Positions 13,283-24,616 of a stretch of 64,000 nt of DNA are shown piece after piece. The position numbers were made by a program, and so were the translations under genes. Every line of letters begins with the position of its first letter. The stretch's first letter is position 1. Below the pieces are notes generated by a model that saw only the letters and a list, made by a program, of their open reading frames with translations, was not told the origin of the DNA and ran no database searches. Source of the DNA: Lingula anatina (Eukaryota > Brachiopoda > Lingulata > Lingulida > Lingulidae). The stretch is taken from positions 164,592 to 228,591 of the forward strand of contig NW_019773581.1 in NCBI RefSeq assembly GCF_001039355.2, written 5' to 3'.

Positions 13283-14000
13283 TATTTCTGATTGTGTAAC
13301 CATCATACTTTGGAAAACTGACTGACCATCTTGGTTGCCCATTTTCTGTTACTGCCTTCTTTTATTATTTTCATCGTAGTGAAGAGCAGCCAAGTAATAA
13401 TTGGAAAAAGGAAAAATATTTTCTATTGCATTTTAACAATACTCAACAAGGGTATAAGTAGAAATGTAAAAACCACAATGAAAGAGTTCATAATTAAAAA
13501 ATATCTCCTTACCGCGTAAGTTTTCCGAGCCAACTTAAGTGGTTTATGTTTTAAGGCAAAGTGAAAAGAAGATCGTCGTGTACGGCCGTGATATTCGTGA
13601 AATATACAGAGTAACATTCTAGTTTTTATGCAGTCATTGAACCAACTAAAACTAAGATTTCTACCCGGAACGCATAAGGGTGCTACAAAAATAAGGAACA
13701 CGACAAAAATTATAATAAGGACACGAAGGAAACAGGGTGAGTTTTCTCGGAGAGGGGAATATTTCTTAGGTTAAACTCACTGCCCTGTAAATCCATATTT
13801 TTTGTGGCCTGAGATGCCACAAAAGTCATTTTGTGACCTGACCTGACATCTTTCCAAAAGTGGGCCTGCGGTCTCTCCTCATCTTTCGGATCTCGGTAGG
13901 GTGGTAGAATAAAGGGAATAAATAATTATAAGCGATATTCTTGGAACACAGGGTTATTCTGCAATTTAAATTTTCCAATTTACGCTGTAAAATATCACCC

Positions 14001-14468
14001 NNNNNNNNNNNNNNNNNNNNNNNNNNNNNNNNNNNNNNNNNNNNNNNNNNNNNNNNNNNNNNNNNNNNNNNNNNNNNNNNNNNNNNNNNNNNNNNNNNNN
14101 NNNNNNNNNNNNNNNNNNNNNNNNNNNNNNNNNNNNNNNNNNNNNNNNNNNNNNNNNNNNNNNNNNNNNNNNNNNNNNNNNNNNNNNNNNNNNNNNNNNN
14201 NNNNNNNNNNNNNNNNNNNNNNNNNNNNNNNNNNNNNNNNNNNNNNNNNNNNNNNNNNNNNNNNNNNNNNNNNNNNNNNNNNNNNNNNNNNNNNNNNNNN
14301 NNNNNNNNNNNNNNNNNNNNNNNNNNNNNNNNNNNNNNNNNNNNNNNNNNNNNNNNNNNNNNNNNNNNNNNNNNNNNNNNNNNNNNNNNNNNNNNNNNNN
14401 NNNNNNNNNNNNNNNNNNNNNNNNNNNNNNNNNNNNNNNNNNNNNNNNNNNNNNNNNNNNNNNNNNNN
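14001..14468. other. assembly gap (468 N)
   Basis: Unknown bases. The gap truncates the left arm of the inverted repeat that begins at 14469, so that arm may extend further left than can be seen. Confidence 1.
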
Positions 14469-14790
14469 GAAGGGTAGATTGGAGAAAGATAGGCCCTACG
14501 AAGTAAAAACTACAATCAACCACCCCTTGGGACGGCTACACCCCCAATTTACCAAAAAAAAATCCCATGCACATGCCTCACAAAATGTTTAATAACGTTT
14601 CGACTTCCTAACTATAATGGTTTAGGAAATTACAATGTGAAATAAGTTTTATATTATCGTTCACCCCAGGGGCAGCCTGACCAGTTTCAGCATACATAGT
14701 CGAAGCAAACCCGTCCCCACTCCAATTCTAACTGAACGTGTTTTGCAACCGGTTGCAAAATGCGGTCGGTTGCAAAATGCAGCTCTACAG
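14469..14790. repeat. left arm of a long inverted repeat
   Basis: The reverse complement matches 22337-22792 plus 24178-24212 at roughly 90 percent by eye. Landmarks include CAATCAACCACCCC, CCCATGCACATGCCT, TTTCGACTTCCTAACTATAA, ACCCCAGGGGCAGCCTG and CCCGTCCCCACTCCAATTCT. The inner end carries three TTGCAA motifs, in both orientations (14745-14785). The right arm is interrupted by a Tc1-like transposon, while this arm keeps the uninterrupted site. Confidence 0.85.
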
Positions 14791-15054
14791 GCCTACCTGA
14801 GGGACTTTAATTAGGTGTGTTCTGGGTTTTTGATGCTGAGTCAACAAATACTCTTAATCGGTAGCACTTTATACCAGTATTTACATACTTAAGTTTAAAA
14901 TTGCACTCTTAAGTATAATTGACTCATGCATGCAGGTAATAAAGGAGGCCTCAATGTTTGCTGACTCAATATTTAACATAACAATGTCTTTTTCGTTTGT
15001 TTTTAAGCACAATCAAGCATCTGAAGCTTCTAATTAACTTAAAAATCTTCTCCT

Positions 15055-16145
15055 ATAGGACGAGCACTGTTCAGGTTATCCATGCTAAACTGATAATGTA
15101 AACAAACATAAATGTGCCACAACTAAAAATATCACGTAATTTTGAAACCTTTTATGTCGACTTACCTTTACAAAATGTAGATCTGGCCGTCGAGCTAAAT
15201 AACAAAAGTTACGGTCACTTTCTGTTTTGAACAAAAAATCGAGTTGCTGATTCATCAAATCTGCAGATTCCTCAGCCAACGCGCAGGCGCTGATACCATG
15301 GTAATGAGATTGTTTGTTTCGGGTAACTGAATTCCAAGAATGACGTGTTCTTGTTCAATTGTTGCTGAATCATTAGGAAAAATAAGCACTTTTTGTTTTT
15401 CTTCCCCTTAAAACCATGTATTGAAATTAGTCTAACCGATTTGCATACATTTGTAGCATGATCTGGCACAAAGGTATTTTAGCATATTTAGCCGTTTACT
15501 TGGCACGAACCTCCAAAAATTAAAAAAAAAAAAAATAACAGTCTCGAACAAAGTCCAGCAAAGTCCAGCACATACAGATATGTTAATGAAATGAAGTGTT
15601 TGTTATAGCTGCCTTAGAGATTCGTACACTTACCTGCTTAAGTACATATACTGTATTTCAGCGCTTTGTAAAAACCTGCCCAGCTACCGATTCAAACAAG
15701 TAAAAATATACAAACTGGGTGTAAGTTATGCAGGTACCTTCCCTTTTGTATATTAAGGTGGTTTGTTTACAAAACGCAGTTTATATATAACCTGTAGTCA
15801 CCTGATTACCAGTAGGCACACACTTGAACTTAATGCTTTGTAATAAGTGTGACTAATACAAATTCTTCGCTGTTAGGGGAACCAAAAAAATAAGGGAATG
15901 TATTGATTCTGATTCAAATGGTTTAGGGCACGTAAATTTATATGTGTCATTCATTCTACTTTAGTGGCAAGAGGCAAATAAAAGCATTGCCATGGTATTA
16001 GCGCATGCGCGTTAGCTGTGGAATTTCCAGAGTTAAATGAATCAGCAATTCGTTCGTTCGTTGAAGATAGTGATCATATTTTGCATTTTAAAGCTCTGCA
16101 TTTTCTGGCTGCTTCCTATTGATCCGAATTATTTAAGGTATGTGT
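15055..16145. repeat. composite repeat, copy 1
   Basis: A direct relative lies at 17790-18845. Shared landmarks in order are AAACTGATAA.GTAAAC, AAATGTGCCAC, GTTGCTGATTCATCAA, GCGCAGGCGCTGATACCATGG, AAGTCCAGCACATACAGATA, GTAAGTTATGCAGGTACC, GCGCATGCGCGTTAGCTGTG. Each copy also has an internal inverted pair: the block around 15243-15300 is inverted at 15989-16048. There is no convincing coding capacity. A short minus-strand frame is partly shared by the two copies (MNQQL.FLF.T) but lacks gene structure. Confidence 0.75.
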
Positions 16146-16790
16146 ATATACTAGTTTTTGGAACATTGCTTGATATCCTTAATTAAACTTAATTAAAGCT
16201 TTATACATGTACATTAACGGTTACGTAAATGATTACAGATCTCTTGTACATATACGGTAATATCTATCATTTTTGTAAAAAGGGGAATTTGATTGAGATA
16301 TTATTTTCTAGTGCTTTCACAGTGGCGGATTTAGGGGGTTAACACACCAATGGTCCTCACTTGAAATTATTTTGCTGACTCATAGTTCTAACCAGGACCG
16401 AATGGCGACTTTTGCACTTTAAAATACCAAAGCCAAGGGGGTGGGGATTGAGGGTCGGCTTTGCATCCGTGGCTTGGCATTTCTAAAAAACAACCCCCTT
16501 TAAATAAACATGGATCCGCCACTTTTTCACCGAGCTCTATACAACAGTATATACAGGGTATATCTATATCTTTTAAACACATATAACACGTTTGGCACCT
16601 GAACGCGTTTAAAAATATGTGTAAAAGCTAAACATACATGGCTTTTCAAGCTTCCCTCAGAAGAAAATGCTAGACATGTTAAGCAGTGGTACACGTTTAC
16701 CTATATGTACAGGTGATTAGCTTCATAGGTATATGATTCTGTAAGAAGTTTATCGCAAGGCTAAACACATTGACTAAGCACTAGTCCCCT

Positions 16791-16885
16791 GCTAAGCGCA
16801 TGGAGCTGCTTAACTTATGGAGCTGCTAAACGTGTGGAACTGCTCAGCTCGTGGAGCCGCAAAACGCGTGGAGCAGCCAGCTCGG
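16791..16885. repeat. 17-bp tandem repeat, about 5.5 units
   Basis: Successive 17-mers are GCTAAGCGCATGGAGCT, GCTTAACTTATGGAGCT, GCTAAACGTGTGGAACT, GCTCAGCTCGTGGAGCC and GCAAAACGCGTGGAGCA, with a partial sixth. A related 17-bp unit, GTTTCGTAGCTAAACGT, is repeated about twice near 17530-17560. Confidence 0.85.
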
Positions 16886-17267
16886 ATACTTAGTGGACTT
16901 CCCTGCAATAACTTGTTACTATTCTAAATATGTCTATTAAGTACTTAAAATGACATATGCCCAAATCCTGTAATTAAGGGAAGCAATGGCTATAACCTCC
17001 CTACAAGCATTGGTCTAGGCAATGTGTTCGGTCTACCATGGTATAAAAGTGCATTTTATTCTGATTCCTTATTAATATATCCAACTATGTTTTTTTTACT
17101 TTAGACCTAAATGATAACTGGTATGTAGAAAACATTATATTAATAGGTGGATATAGGATTCTAGAAAGGGTGGGGTCCGAGGCCCGGGATTTAGAATAAC
17201 AACCTTTAAGAGGTCCTCACTCCCAAAATTTAGTTTAACTCGAGAAGATGTTCAGCATCCACCTATA

Positions 17268-17330
17268 TCGGATGGCATAGTGATTGGACTGCTCGCATGG
17301 GTTCGACTCCATCTGGGGACATACTAGTCT
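17268..17330 (+). repeat. tRNA-derived SINE head fragment
   Basis: GGATGGCATAGTGATTGGAC resembles a tRNA 5' half with an A-box, and about 15 bases later GGGTTCGACTCC is a strong B-box. The spacing is too short for a complete cloverleaf and no anticodon arm can be folded. This is therefore a truncated tRNA-like pol III promoter of a SINE, not a functional tRNA gene. Its 3' extent was not determined. Confidence 0.5.
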
Positions 17331-17789
17331 TTCAAGGCACAACAAAATAATATTGTGTGACATAATGATACAATAAAGCATATAGTGAGCTGGTCAAAAA
17401 ACAACAATTTAATAATAATGTGGTAAATAATATGTGTAAGAACCCAAGTATCAAAATTAATCAGTAAATTTCATATCTCCCCGAAACGCGCCATATTGCC
17501 AAACATATTCATGTTTAACGCGTGTAACATGTTTCGTAGCTAAACGTGTTTCGTAGCTAAATGAGACAAATCCTATATCCGCCTGTGAATACAATGCTTA
17601 CTGTTTACCAGTTATCATTTAAGTATAAAGTAAAACATATATTGGTATTTGAATCATTAGAATATATGTCTTAACTAGTTCTAACGAAAATCATAAAATC
17701 GAGAACGATATTTTCTCCGCAAAATACAAAATAGGATTCAAACTGCACTCAATATTCATTCGGATTTTTAGGAATTTTTTATGTTTTCT

Positions 17790-18845
17790 CTTATAGAACG
17801 AACTGTTGCACTATTCAAGATCTCAATGCTGAACTGATAACGTAAACGAAGATAAATGTGCCACGACTTGAAATATCGCGTTATATTCGAACCCTAAATG
17901 TGATGTGACTGCCAAGCTAAATAACAAAATTTACGGCCTCTTACTGTTCTGAACAAAAAATTGAGTTGCTGATTCATCAACTCTGGTAATTCCACAGCTA
18001 ATGCGCAGGCGCTGATACCATGGATATGAGACTGTTTCGGGTAACCGAAGTACCATGTGTTCTTGTTTGATTGTTGCTGAATTATTAGGATTAATAAGCA
18101 CTTTTTTGTTTTTCTTCTCCTTACCATCATATATTGAAGTTGGTCTAACTGATTTGTATAAATATGTAGCATGAAATGACACAAAGATATTTTAGCATAT
18201 TTAGCCGTTAATTTGGTTAGTGCAACAGGCCCCCAAAACTAAAAAAAAATAGTCCAAAAGCAAAGTCCAACAAAGTCCAGCACATACAGATATTTTACTG
18301 AAATGAAATCTTTGTTACAGCTGCCAGGGATTCGAACACTTACCTGCGTAAGTCCATATACTGTATTTCAGCGCTTTGTAAAAACTTGCCAAACTACCGA
18401 TGAAAACATGTAAAAATTTACAAACTGGGTGTAAGTTATGCAGGTACCGTCACTTTTGAATATCAGGTGCGCGTGATTTGTTTACAAAACGCAGTTCATA
18501 TATAACCCAATCACCTGATTACGTGTAGGAGCATACTTGTACTTAAAACTTTATAAGTGTAACTAATACAAATCCATCGCTGTTAGGGGAACAAAAAAGT
18601 TAAGGGAGTGTATCAATTACATATTTCATTTTATACGTACATGGTTTTGTAATACATTCAACTTTCGGGGCGCAAGGCAATTTGCAGCATCCCACGGCAT
18701 AAGCGCATGCGCGTTAGCTGTGGAATTTTTAAACTTGAAAAACCAGCAGCTTTGTTCATTGTAGAAAGGGAAATATTTTGTGTTTTAAAGCTCTATATTA
18801 TCTGCTAGTCTGTTTGATCCGACATACTAAAAAGTATATGGGTAT
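17790..18845. repeat. composite repeat, copy 2
   Basis: Direct relative of 15055-16145 in the same orientation, with numerous substitutions and small indels. It keeps the same internal inverted pair (17963-18022 against about 18690-18745, the GCGCATGCGCGTTAGCTGTG block). Both copies lie inside the segment bounded by the 14.5/22.8 kb inverted repeat. Confidence 0.75.
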
Positions 18846-19512
18846 ATGTACTAATGTTTAAAACGTTGTTTGATATCCCTTTTTTTTTAAACTTAAAGCC
18901 TTATACATTAAAGAATCAGTATGAAGATCTTGAAAACAACGATGGCAGGCTTAACAGGTTCATTATATTAAGCTAGTTCTATAAATATAGGCGATGTCAC
19001 ACCAAGCGTTCAAGAGACATGTGTTCTATGGGTATGGTATGTACAAGCGATTTCACTCAAAACTTTGAACGTATGAAATCATCCTTTATGAGCGTGTGCA
19101 GAAGAACGAATAAGCAGCGTACAGATCAATTTACACGGCGTGACTTGCGTTTAAAGATTATGTGAGTTTTTGTATTTTCTGAACCATTATTCATGTTAAG
19201 TATGGTATCTGGAATAAAACGCAATGTTTATAACAATTTACACCTGTGAACTTACAAAATCACAAGGAATTGGGGGAGTGGTGCAACCTTTTTGACCAAT
19301 GTTACATCGCATTTATTGACAGAAAAAAACACATAAAAGTTTTAAAAGGCTACTGTATATTAAGCTGAAAATGTAGCTAAATGTTGAAAGTGTCACACGT
19401 TTTAGCTGGAATACATTTCAATAACATTGTAGTGTCTTATCATTAAAAAGTTGTACGTGGATCTAACCGTCCTAATATTATGCATGCATGTGAACATTTA
19501 TTCCATCTACCA

Positions 19513-21965
19513 TAAGAAGATTAGATGCGATTATAACGACAGAAAATACAATAGAGGGAGTGTGATAATTATAGGGTCGCTAAACTTTTTTTGACGGAAT
19601 ATAGTGACTAGCCTAATCCCCTGGTCGCCTGGGTAGACACTCCCCCTTAGAGTACTTACGTAAACAAACGGTCCCCGTAGCGAACTATCCCTTTGTTCAA
19701 CAGCTTCGCGCGTGCAGCGGATTATATTTGTAGTGACACTATATAGCTACCTGCAGTTGAATCTGTGAAAGCTATTTTTTTATTCATTCTGCTGTATCGG
19801 ACGTTGTGGACTAGCGAGATAAATTTACTCTGTGACATGAATTAATTAATAAATCACGCCTGTTGAAAAGGGGGCTTTTCGTATCTAATACAGTTTCACA
19901 GGTAAGTTGTTCAGAAAAACACCGTCGCCGTTCACCGCCGCTACATTCAGGAAAGCGTATCCTCCGCTTGGATCACCTGCATTTTTTGTTATCTGACAAA
20001 TTAGGGCAGCTTTTAATTTACGTTTTAGCTATTAATTCTGAATTTACTAATATTTTGGGCTAAATTCGATGTCAGATTCATAGACATGACGCAAAGCCAC
20101 CAGAGTGACTGTTTAAATTTCAAAATATTATATTTCGTTTTCTTCCTGACGTTTTTTATTATCATTTGTTGAGCCACTTGTTGCACACGCTGAAGATCTA
20201 AGGCAATTATGATACCATCCATTGTATAATAATCTAAGCTAGCCTTCACATTTAACAGACAAAATTATTCAGACCTTTCAACACTACCGGTCTCCTCGAG
20301 AATCTCCCCATTTAGTGACATATCTACTGATTCCCCGATTCAGCACAAACGCCCCCTGATTTATCAGACTAGAACGCGTGGCGATAAAATGTGTCGCTAG
20401 ATCTTGTAAAAACTCAGCGAAATGCACCTTGTGACTATATTCAAAGTGCCGTCATTTAATTGTTTTATCCGATGGTTTCATAAATTGGCGATAGTAATTA
20501 CAGTAAAAAATGAGGAGGAAATGTGAAGACAAAACAACGTCGGTCTTTGTGTGACTTTTTCCCTAAACACTTTCTATGTTGCTGTCAAAAATAAGGAACC
20601 GCGATAGCGATCATTTAAACCGCCGCTGCTGCTTTTACAGGTAGACATCATCGTTTATCATTTAGATGCTGAGGAATGTCATAGTAGCGACAATACACTG
20701 TATATCAAACCTCGGTCCAAGTTATGAAAGTTTTAAGCACAAAACGATAAGTTGAGGGTATTTTTTTCATTCAAGACAAAATTCAGTATCTATGATGTGT
20801 GTCAATAGGGACTTTACAAAGCTTTACGTTTACTTAAATATATTCCAGTAACATATGGATTTAGGTTAGCAACGTAATTGTAACCTCAACCTGAGGTATC
20901 CCCGATGAAAGCACCAGGATGAACACTGAAAAGCGGAGTACAATAATTAATTTTTTAAATATCGATAACATTATGCTGTACAATGACTGAGTCGTAAAAG
21001 GGTTAATGAACTTCTTTGTCTTAAAAACAATTCATTTCGAAATTAAAAGCAGTTTTTCGGGAGGCATTGGAGGGGGAGACATAGTTAACGTCAGGTGATT
21101 CATTAAAGCCGAGGAGTGTTTCACTATCAAATATGTAAAGCATATGTCATAAAAAAACACTATAATAAAATTTTTGTTACAATCTGCAACATTTGTTCAT
21201 TTATATAGCATGGCGAATTTAACGCCAAAGGTAAATAGTAACTAATACCGTAATCCTTCTTGTCCATTTATTTCAATCGTATCAAAGCGTTTGATATACA
21301 ATTTTCATAAATGTCATAATTTTGTCGATATATTGAAACCATATTTGTACAAAGTGGGTAAGCATAAGTTAATCAACAGCCAGTATGAAAATCAACTGCC
21401 TTTTTAAGTGAGGCAAGACACCCTCTACACACAGATTATGACCTTGATAAAGACATTCTGAAATAAGGCAAAGGAGTTGTGTACATTAAGTTCTATCAAC
21501 TCGAGTGTGAAAACAACACATTTTTTGTCACTTTTACGAGATAATGCAGGTGAGCAAGTGGAGTTATTACAATATACAATCAAAAGGAAATTAGTTTAGA
21601 AAGCTTACTTCGGGTCAACCCTTTGCTTGTTCGAAGGAGAGAGATAGATATCGCGACGCGACCTTCGTGTGTTCGTGTAAACGTGTGAAAGACAGGCAAC
21701 GGCCTTGACTCGCTGTTGATTTTGTTTGTAATTGATATTTAAGTATACCCCCTTCGCCTACATGTAAACGTGTTAGTTTGCCTCATGTTCACTATATTTC
21801 TTTCAGGTGGATCAGACAAGGCGTTGAGATCGATAAAAGTAGAGGTTAATCTAAACAATTAGGTGCAATTTTTGTGAAATGACTTAAGTGACGTGCACGA
21901 ACCTAGCATGTTTAAATTTTTGAATTTTTAATTAGTAAAATCTTTCATACACGGCCTCATAATTA
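19513..21965. repeat. segmental repeat, long copy
   Basis: Matches 33316-34556 in the same orientation in several blocks: the left block (ACAATAGAGGGAGTGT, TAGGGTCGCTAAAC, CCTAATCCCCTGGTCGCCTG), a middle block from about 20630 to 21120 (GAGGAATGTCATAGT, GGGACTTTACAAAGCTT, GAACACTGAAAAGCGGAGTA) and a right block from about 21610 to 21965 (CCCTTTGCTTGTTCGAA, GATAGATATCGCG, TCATACACGGCCTCAT). This copy has about 1 kb between the first two blocks and about 0.5 kb between the last two that the other copy lacks. No reading frame is conserved between the copies. Confidence 0.75.
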
Positions 21966-22336
21966 GACAAACCGTTTGTCTGAGTTTAGCATCCGAAAGC
22001 CTCTACAGTATATAGATAGGTAATTTATTCCAATGTGAGCAGAAAGTACAAAGTGCGTTAGCATTAGGAAAATAAACAGCTAACAATATACATCAAAAGA
22101 CACACGTCGTGCGTAGGCCAGCCTCTCCAAAGATTTACAACTGACCTAAAATCTAGCGTGGGATATACCTTGCGTGTACAGGGCTTGCCATAAGACAAAA
22201 ACACAAAACATGTCCCACTGTCTGGATTTCATGATCACCGGTACCACAGATCCATTCTGACCCTCTAAGGGGAGTCGCGAACAGTGGCCCTTCTCCACTG
22301 ACAGGTCGTGTGATGACAACCTGTACGGAGCTGTGT

Positions 22337-22792
22337 AGAGCCGCATTTTGCAACCGACCGCATTTTGCAACCGGTTGCAAAATACGCTCAGTTGCAAAAT
22401 GCGGTCCTACTTAGTAGAGCCGCATTTTGCAACTGAACGTATTTTGCAACTGCAACGCATTTTGCAACCAAAGAAAATCGTTAAAACGCAATTTGCAACT
22501 GCAACGCATTTTGCAACCAAGATTTTTTTTGTAAGTCCCTGAAACAGTTTGAAGTACGAACCAGGTAGAATTGGAGTGGGGACGGGTTTGCGTCGAGTAT
22601 GTATGCTGAAACTGACCAGGCTGCCCCTGGGGTGGACGATAATGTAAAACTTATGTCACATTGTAATTTCCTTAACCATTATAGTTAGGAAGTCGAAATG
22701 TTTATAAACATTTTTTTAGGCATGTGCATGGGAATTTTTTTTTTTTTTTTTGTAAATTGGGGTGGGGCCGTCTCTAGGGGTGGTTGATTGTA
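22337..22792. repeat. right arm of the long inverted repeat, with TTGCAA array
   Basis: Inverse match of 14469-14790. Its inner part (22337-22530) carries nine TTGCAA motifs in both orientations inside units such as CGCATTTTGCAAC, including the perfect palindrome TTGCAACCGGTTGCAA. The outer end (GGTGGTTGATTGTA) is cut at 22792 by a Tc1-like insertion, and the arm resumes at 24178. Confidence 0.85.
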
Positions 22793-24177
22793 CACACACT
22801 GGACAATAGAAGTGTCACCCCTACTGAACCAATACTATGGGGGAGATAATTGACTGTGAAATGATATGCTCCTGGTATCATTTTATTAACATTAAATTTC
22901 ACAAAAAATCACAAAATGAGAACAAAATATACATTCTACCAAAATATGCAGTTTCAAGTCCAAAATTAGTACTTAGTGGCATAGCCACGTGACCTAATAA
23001 TAGGTGCCAGTCTACGAGGCAAGGATTCATGTAATTGTCTGATGCGTTCAGGGCTTATGCTGGCCCAAGCATGAAACACTGAATATAACAGAATTTCTCT
23101 ACAGGTTAGACATGCATTTGTCAAAAGTTTTGACATATCATTCCACACATTTTCTATTTTGCATCCAGACTCTGGGCAGGCCACATCACCCTGCGAATGT
23201 CCTGCTGGTCAAACCAATCATCAACTGCTCAGGGCCTGTGACAAGGAGCATTGCCATCCTGGTGAACAAATGGATAATTCCTGTCACCAAACATCTTAGT
23301 AATAGATGGTAGCAAGCCTGACTCCAAAAAATCGATATATTTCTAGTGATTCATGTTTCCATCAACCACTATCAATTCGCCCACGCCATGGATGCTGATG
23401 CAGCCCCACACCATGATGAATATGCTGCTCCGGGTTCAAAATTCAGTGCATGTGGCTCAAATGCTTTACCAGCAGTTCGCCAGCATCGTGCCCGTCTGTC
23501 ATCAGAGGTCAGACCAAAGCGACACTCATCAGAATAATATATATAGGACTAATTGTCATGGCCTGTCCAGTTCCAGATCCTGTTGACCCTAGTTCACTCT
23601 ACGTTGCCTGTTTTGAAACATAAAAAAAGAGGTTTCAGTCTGGCTACCCTGCTGTATACTCTCTGAGCATGTAACCGACGCCTATCAATTTTTACAGACA
23701 CATTCTTATGTGTGAAATTGTTCCACTGTGTTGTCAACTGACAAGCAGTGTCGAACTTTGACAACCTGGACATCAAAATCAGTCGTCGGACTTCACGGCC
23801 AGTAGTTTTTCTTGGACGACCCATCAGAGGCAATCTATCTCTTGAACCAGTGTTTCTATACCGAGACCAGACCCTCTGCACGGTTCTGACTGAACAATTC
23901 TATTGTATCAACTTTCTGACATTGCTTATATTCCGCCTCTTCAGGTGAATAACTTGACGCCTATAACCGGTAGATAAGTGCCTGTATCTTGCCATATTGG
24001 AGGAAGACAGGGATAACATTTGCTGTACATGTACAAGACCAACAATACAACTCCATGGTATAGTGGTTTTATACTCATTAGTCACATTATAAGTAGACCA
24101 GGCATTACAACTACCCATGCTATGCCTACTTTTATCACTCTGGTTTAGGGGGTGACACTTCTATTGTCCAGTGTGTG
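22793..24177 (-). mobile_element. Tc1/mariner-like transposon, family 1, copy A (1385 bp, broken)
   Basis: Perfect terminal inverted repeats begin CACACACTGGACAATAGAAG and continue to GTGTCACCCC. TA is present on both sides (22791-22792 and 24178-24179). The interior encodes, on the minus strand, a Tc1-type transposase broken by stops and frame shifts. Recognisable parts are a helix-turn-helix region (RSRYRNTGSRDRLPLMGRPRK, 23790-23880 region) and a C-terminal part ending YESLP-like then RRLAPIIRSRGYATKY (about 22966-23184). Copy B at 43007-44394 is about the same length. No intact transposase remains. Confidence 0.9.
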
Positions 24178-24540
24178 TACTTTTACTTCGTATTTTTCTC
24201 CTATCTACCCTTATATCTTTAAAATTAGGAAATAAAATGTTGGGGATTAATACACTATCGTATAAGAAATGTGCATGGGCACTTCGGAAATTTATTGTGA
24301 CATGGGGTGTGGTTGTCCCTGGGGGTGGTTGACTCTAATTTTACAACGTTTTTTCTGCTATCTGCCCAAACATGAAATTGGGTGTGGCCGTCCCTGGGGG
24401 TGGTTGATTCTATTTTTCGCAATGGTTATTTCTACTATTTTCGCAATGGTTATTTCTACTATTATACTTGGAGTTAGGAACATGAATCGTTGGGGATTGA
24501 TTAACCGGTCACTTTTTTTATGAATGTGCATAGGTCTTTG
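24178..24540. repeat. resumed inverted-repeat arm and short tandem units
   Basis: Immediately after the transposon, CTTTTACTTCGTATTTTTCT and CTATCTACCCTT continue the right arm. Variants of a unit containing GTCCCTGGGGGTGGTTGA follow at about 24313 and 24388, with further GCAATGGTTATTTCTACTAT duplicates at 24419-24464. The same unit occurs once at about 22765-22788, so the area is a small degenerate tandem array. Confidence 0.65.
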
Positions 24541-24616
24541 AGGAATGTAGAGAACAGCAGCAGCGCACATAGCCCGAAACGGACTTACAGCCCTAGGCAT
24601 GAATACATTATTAAGT

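Larger units (their letters stand above)
10795..14000. other. intergenic, with simple repeats
   Basis: No coding exon was recognised. The stretch contains a 48-base T run followed by GA repeats and a TG/GT microsatellite, both listed separately. A GTAAG-type donor occurs near 13050 without a supported exon. The stretch ends at an assembly gap. Confidence 0.4.

Noticed and set aside
13941-14523. Long open frames across the first assembly gap
   Set aside because: They consist almost entirely of unknown residues from N bases; nothing real is encoded there.
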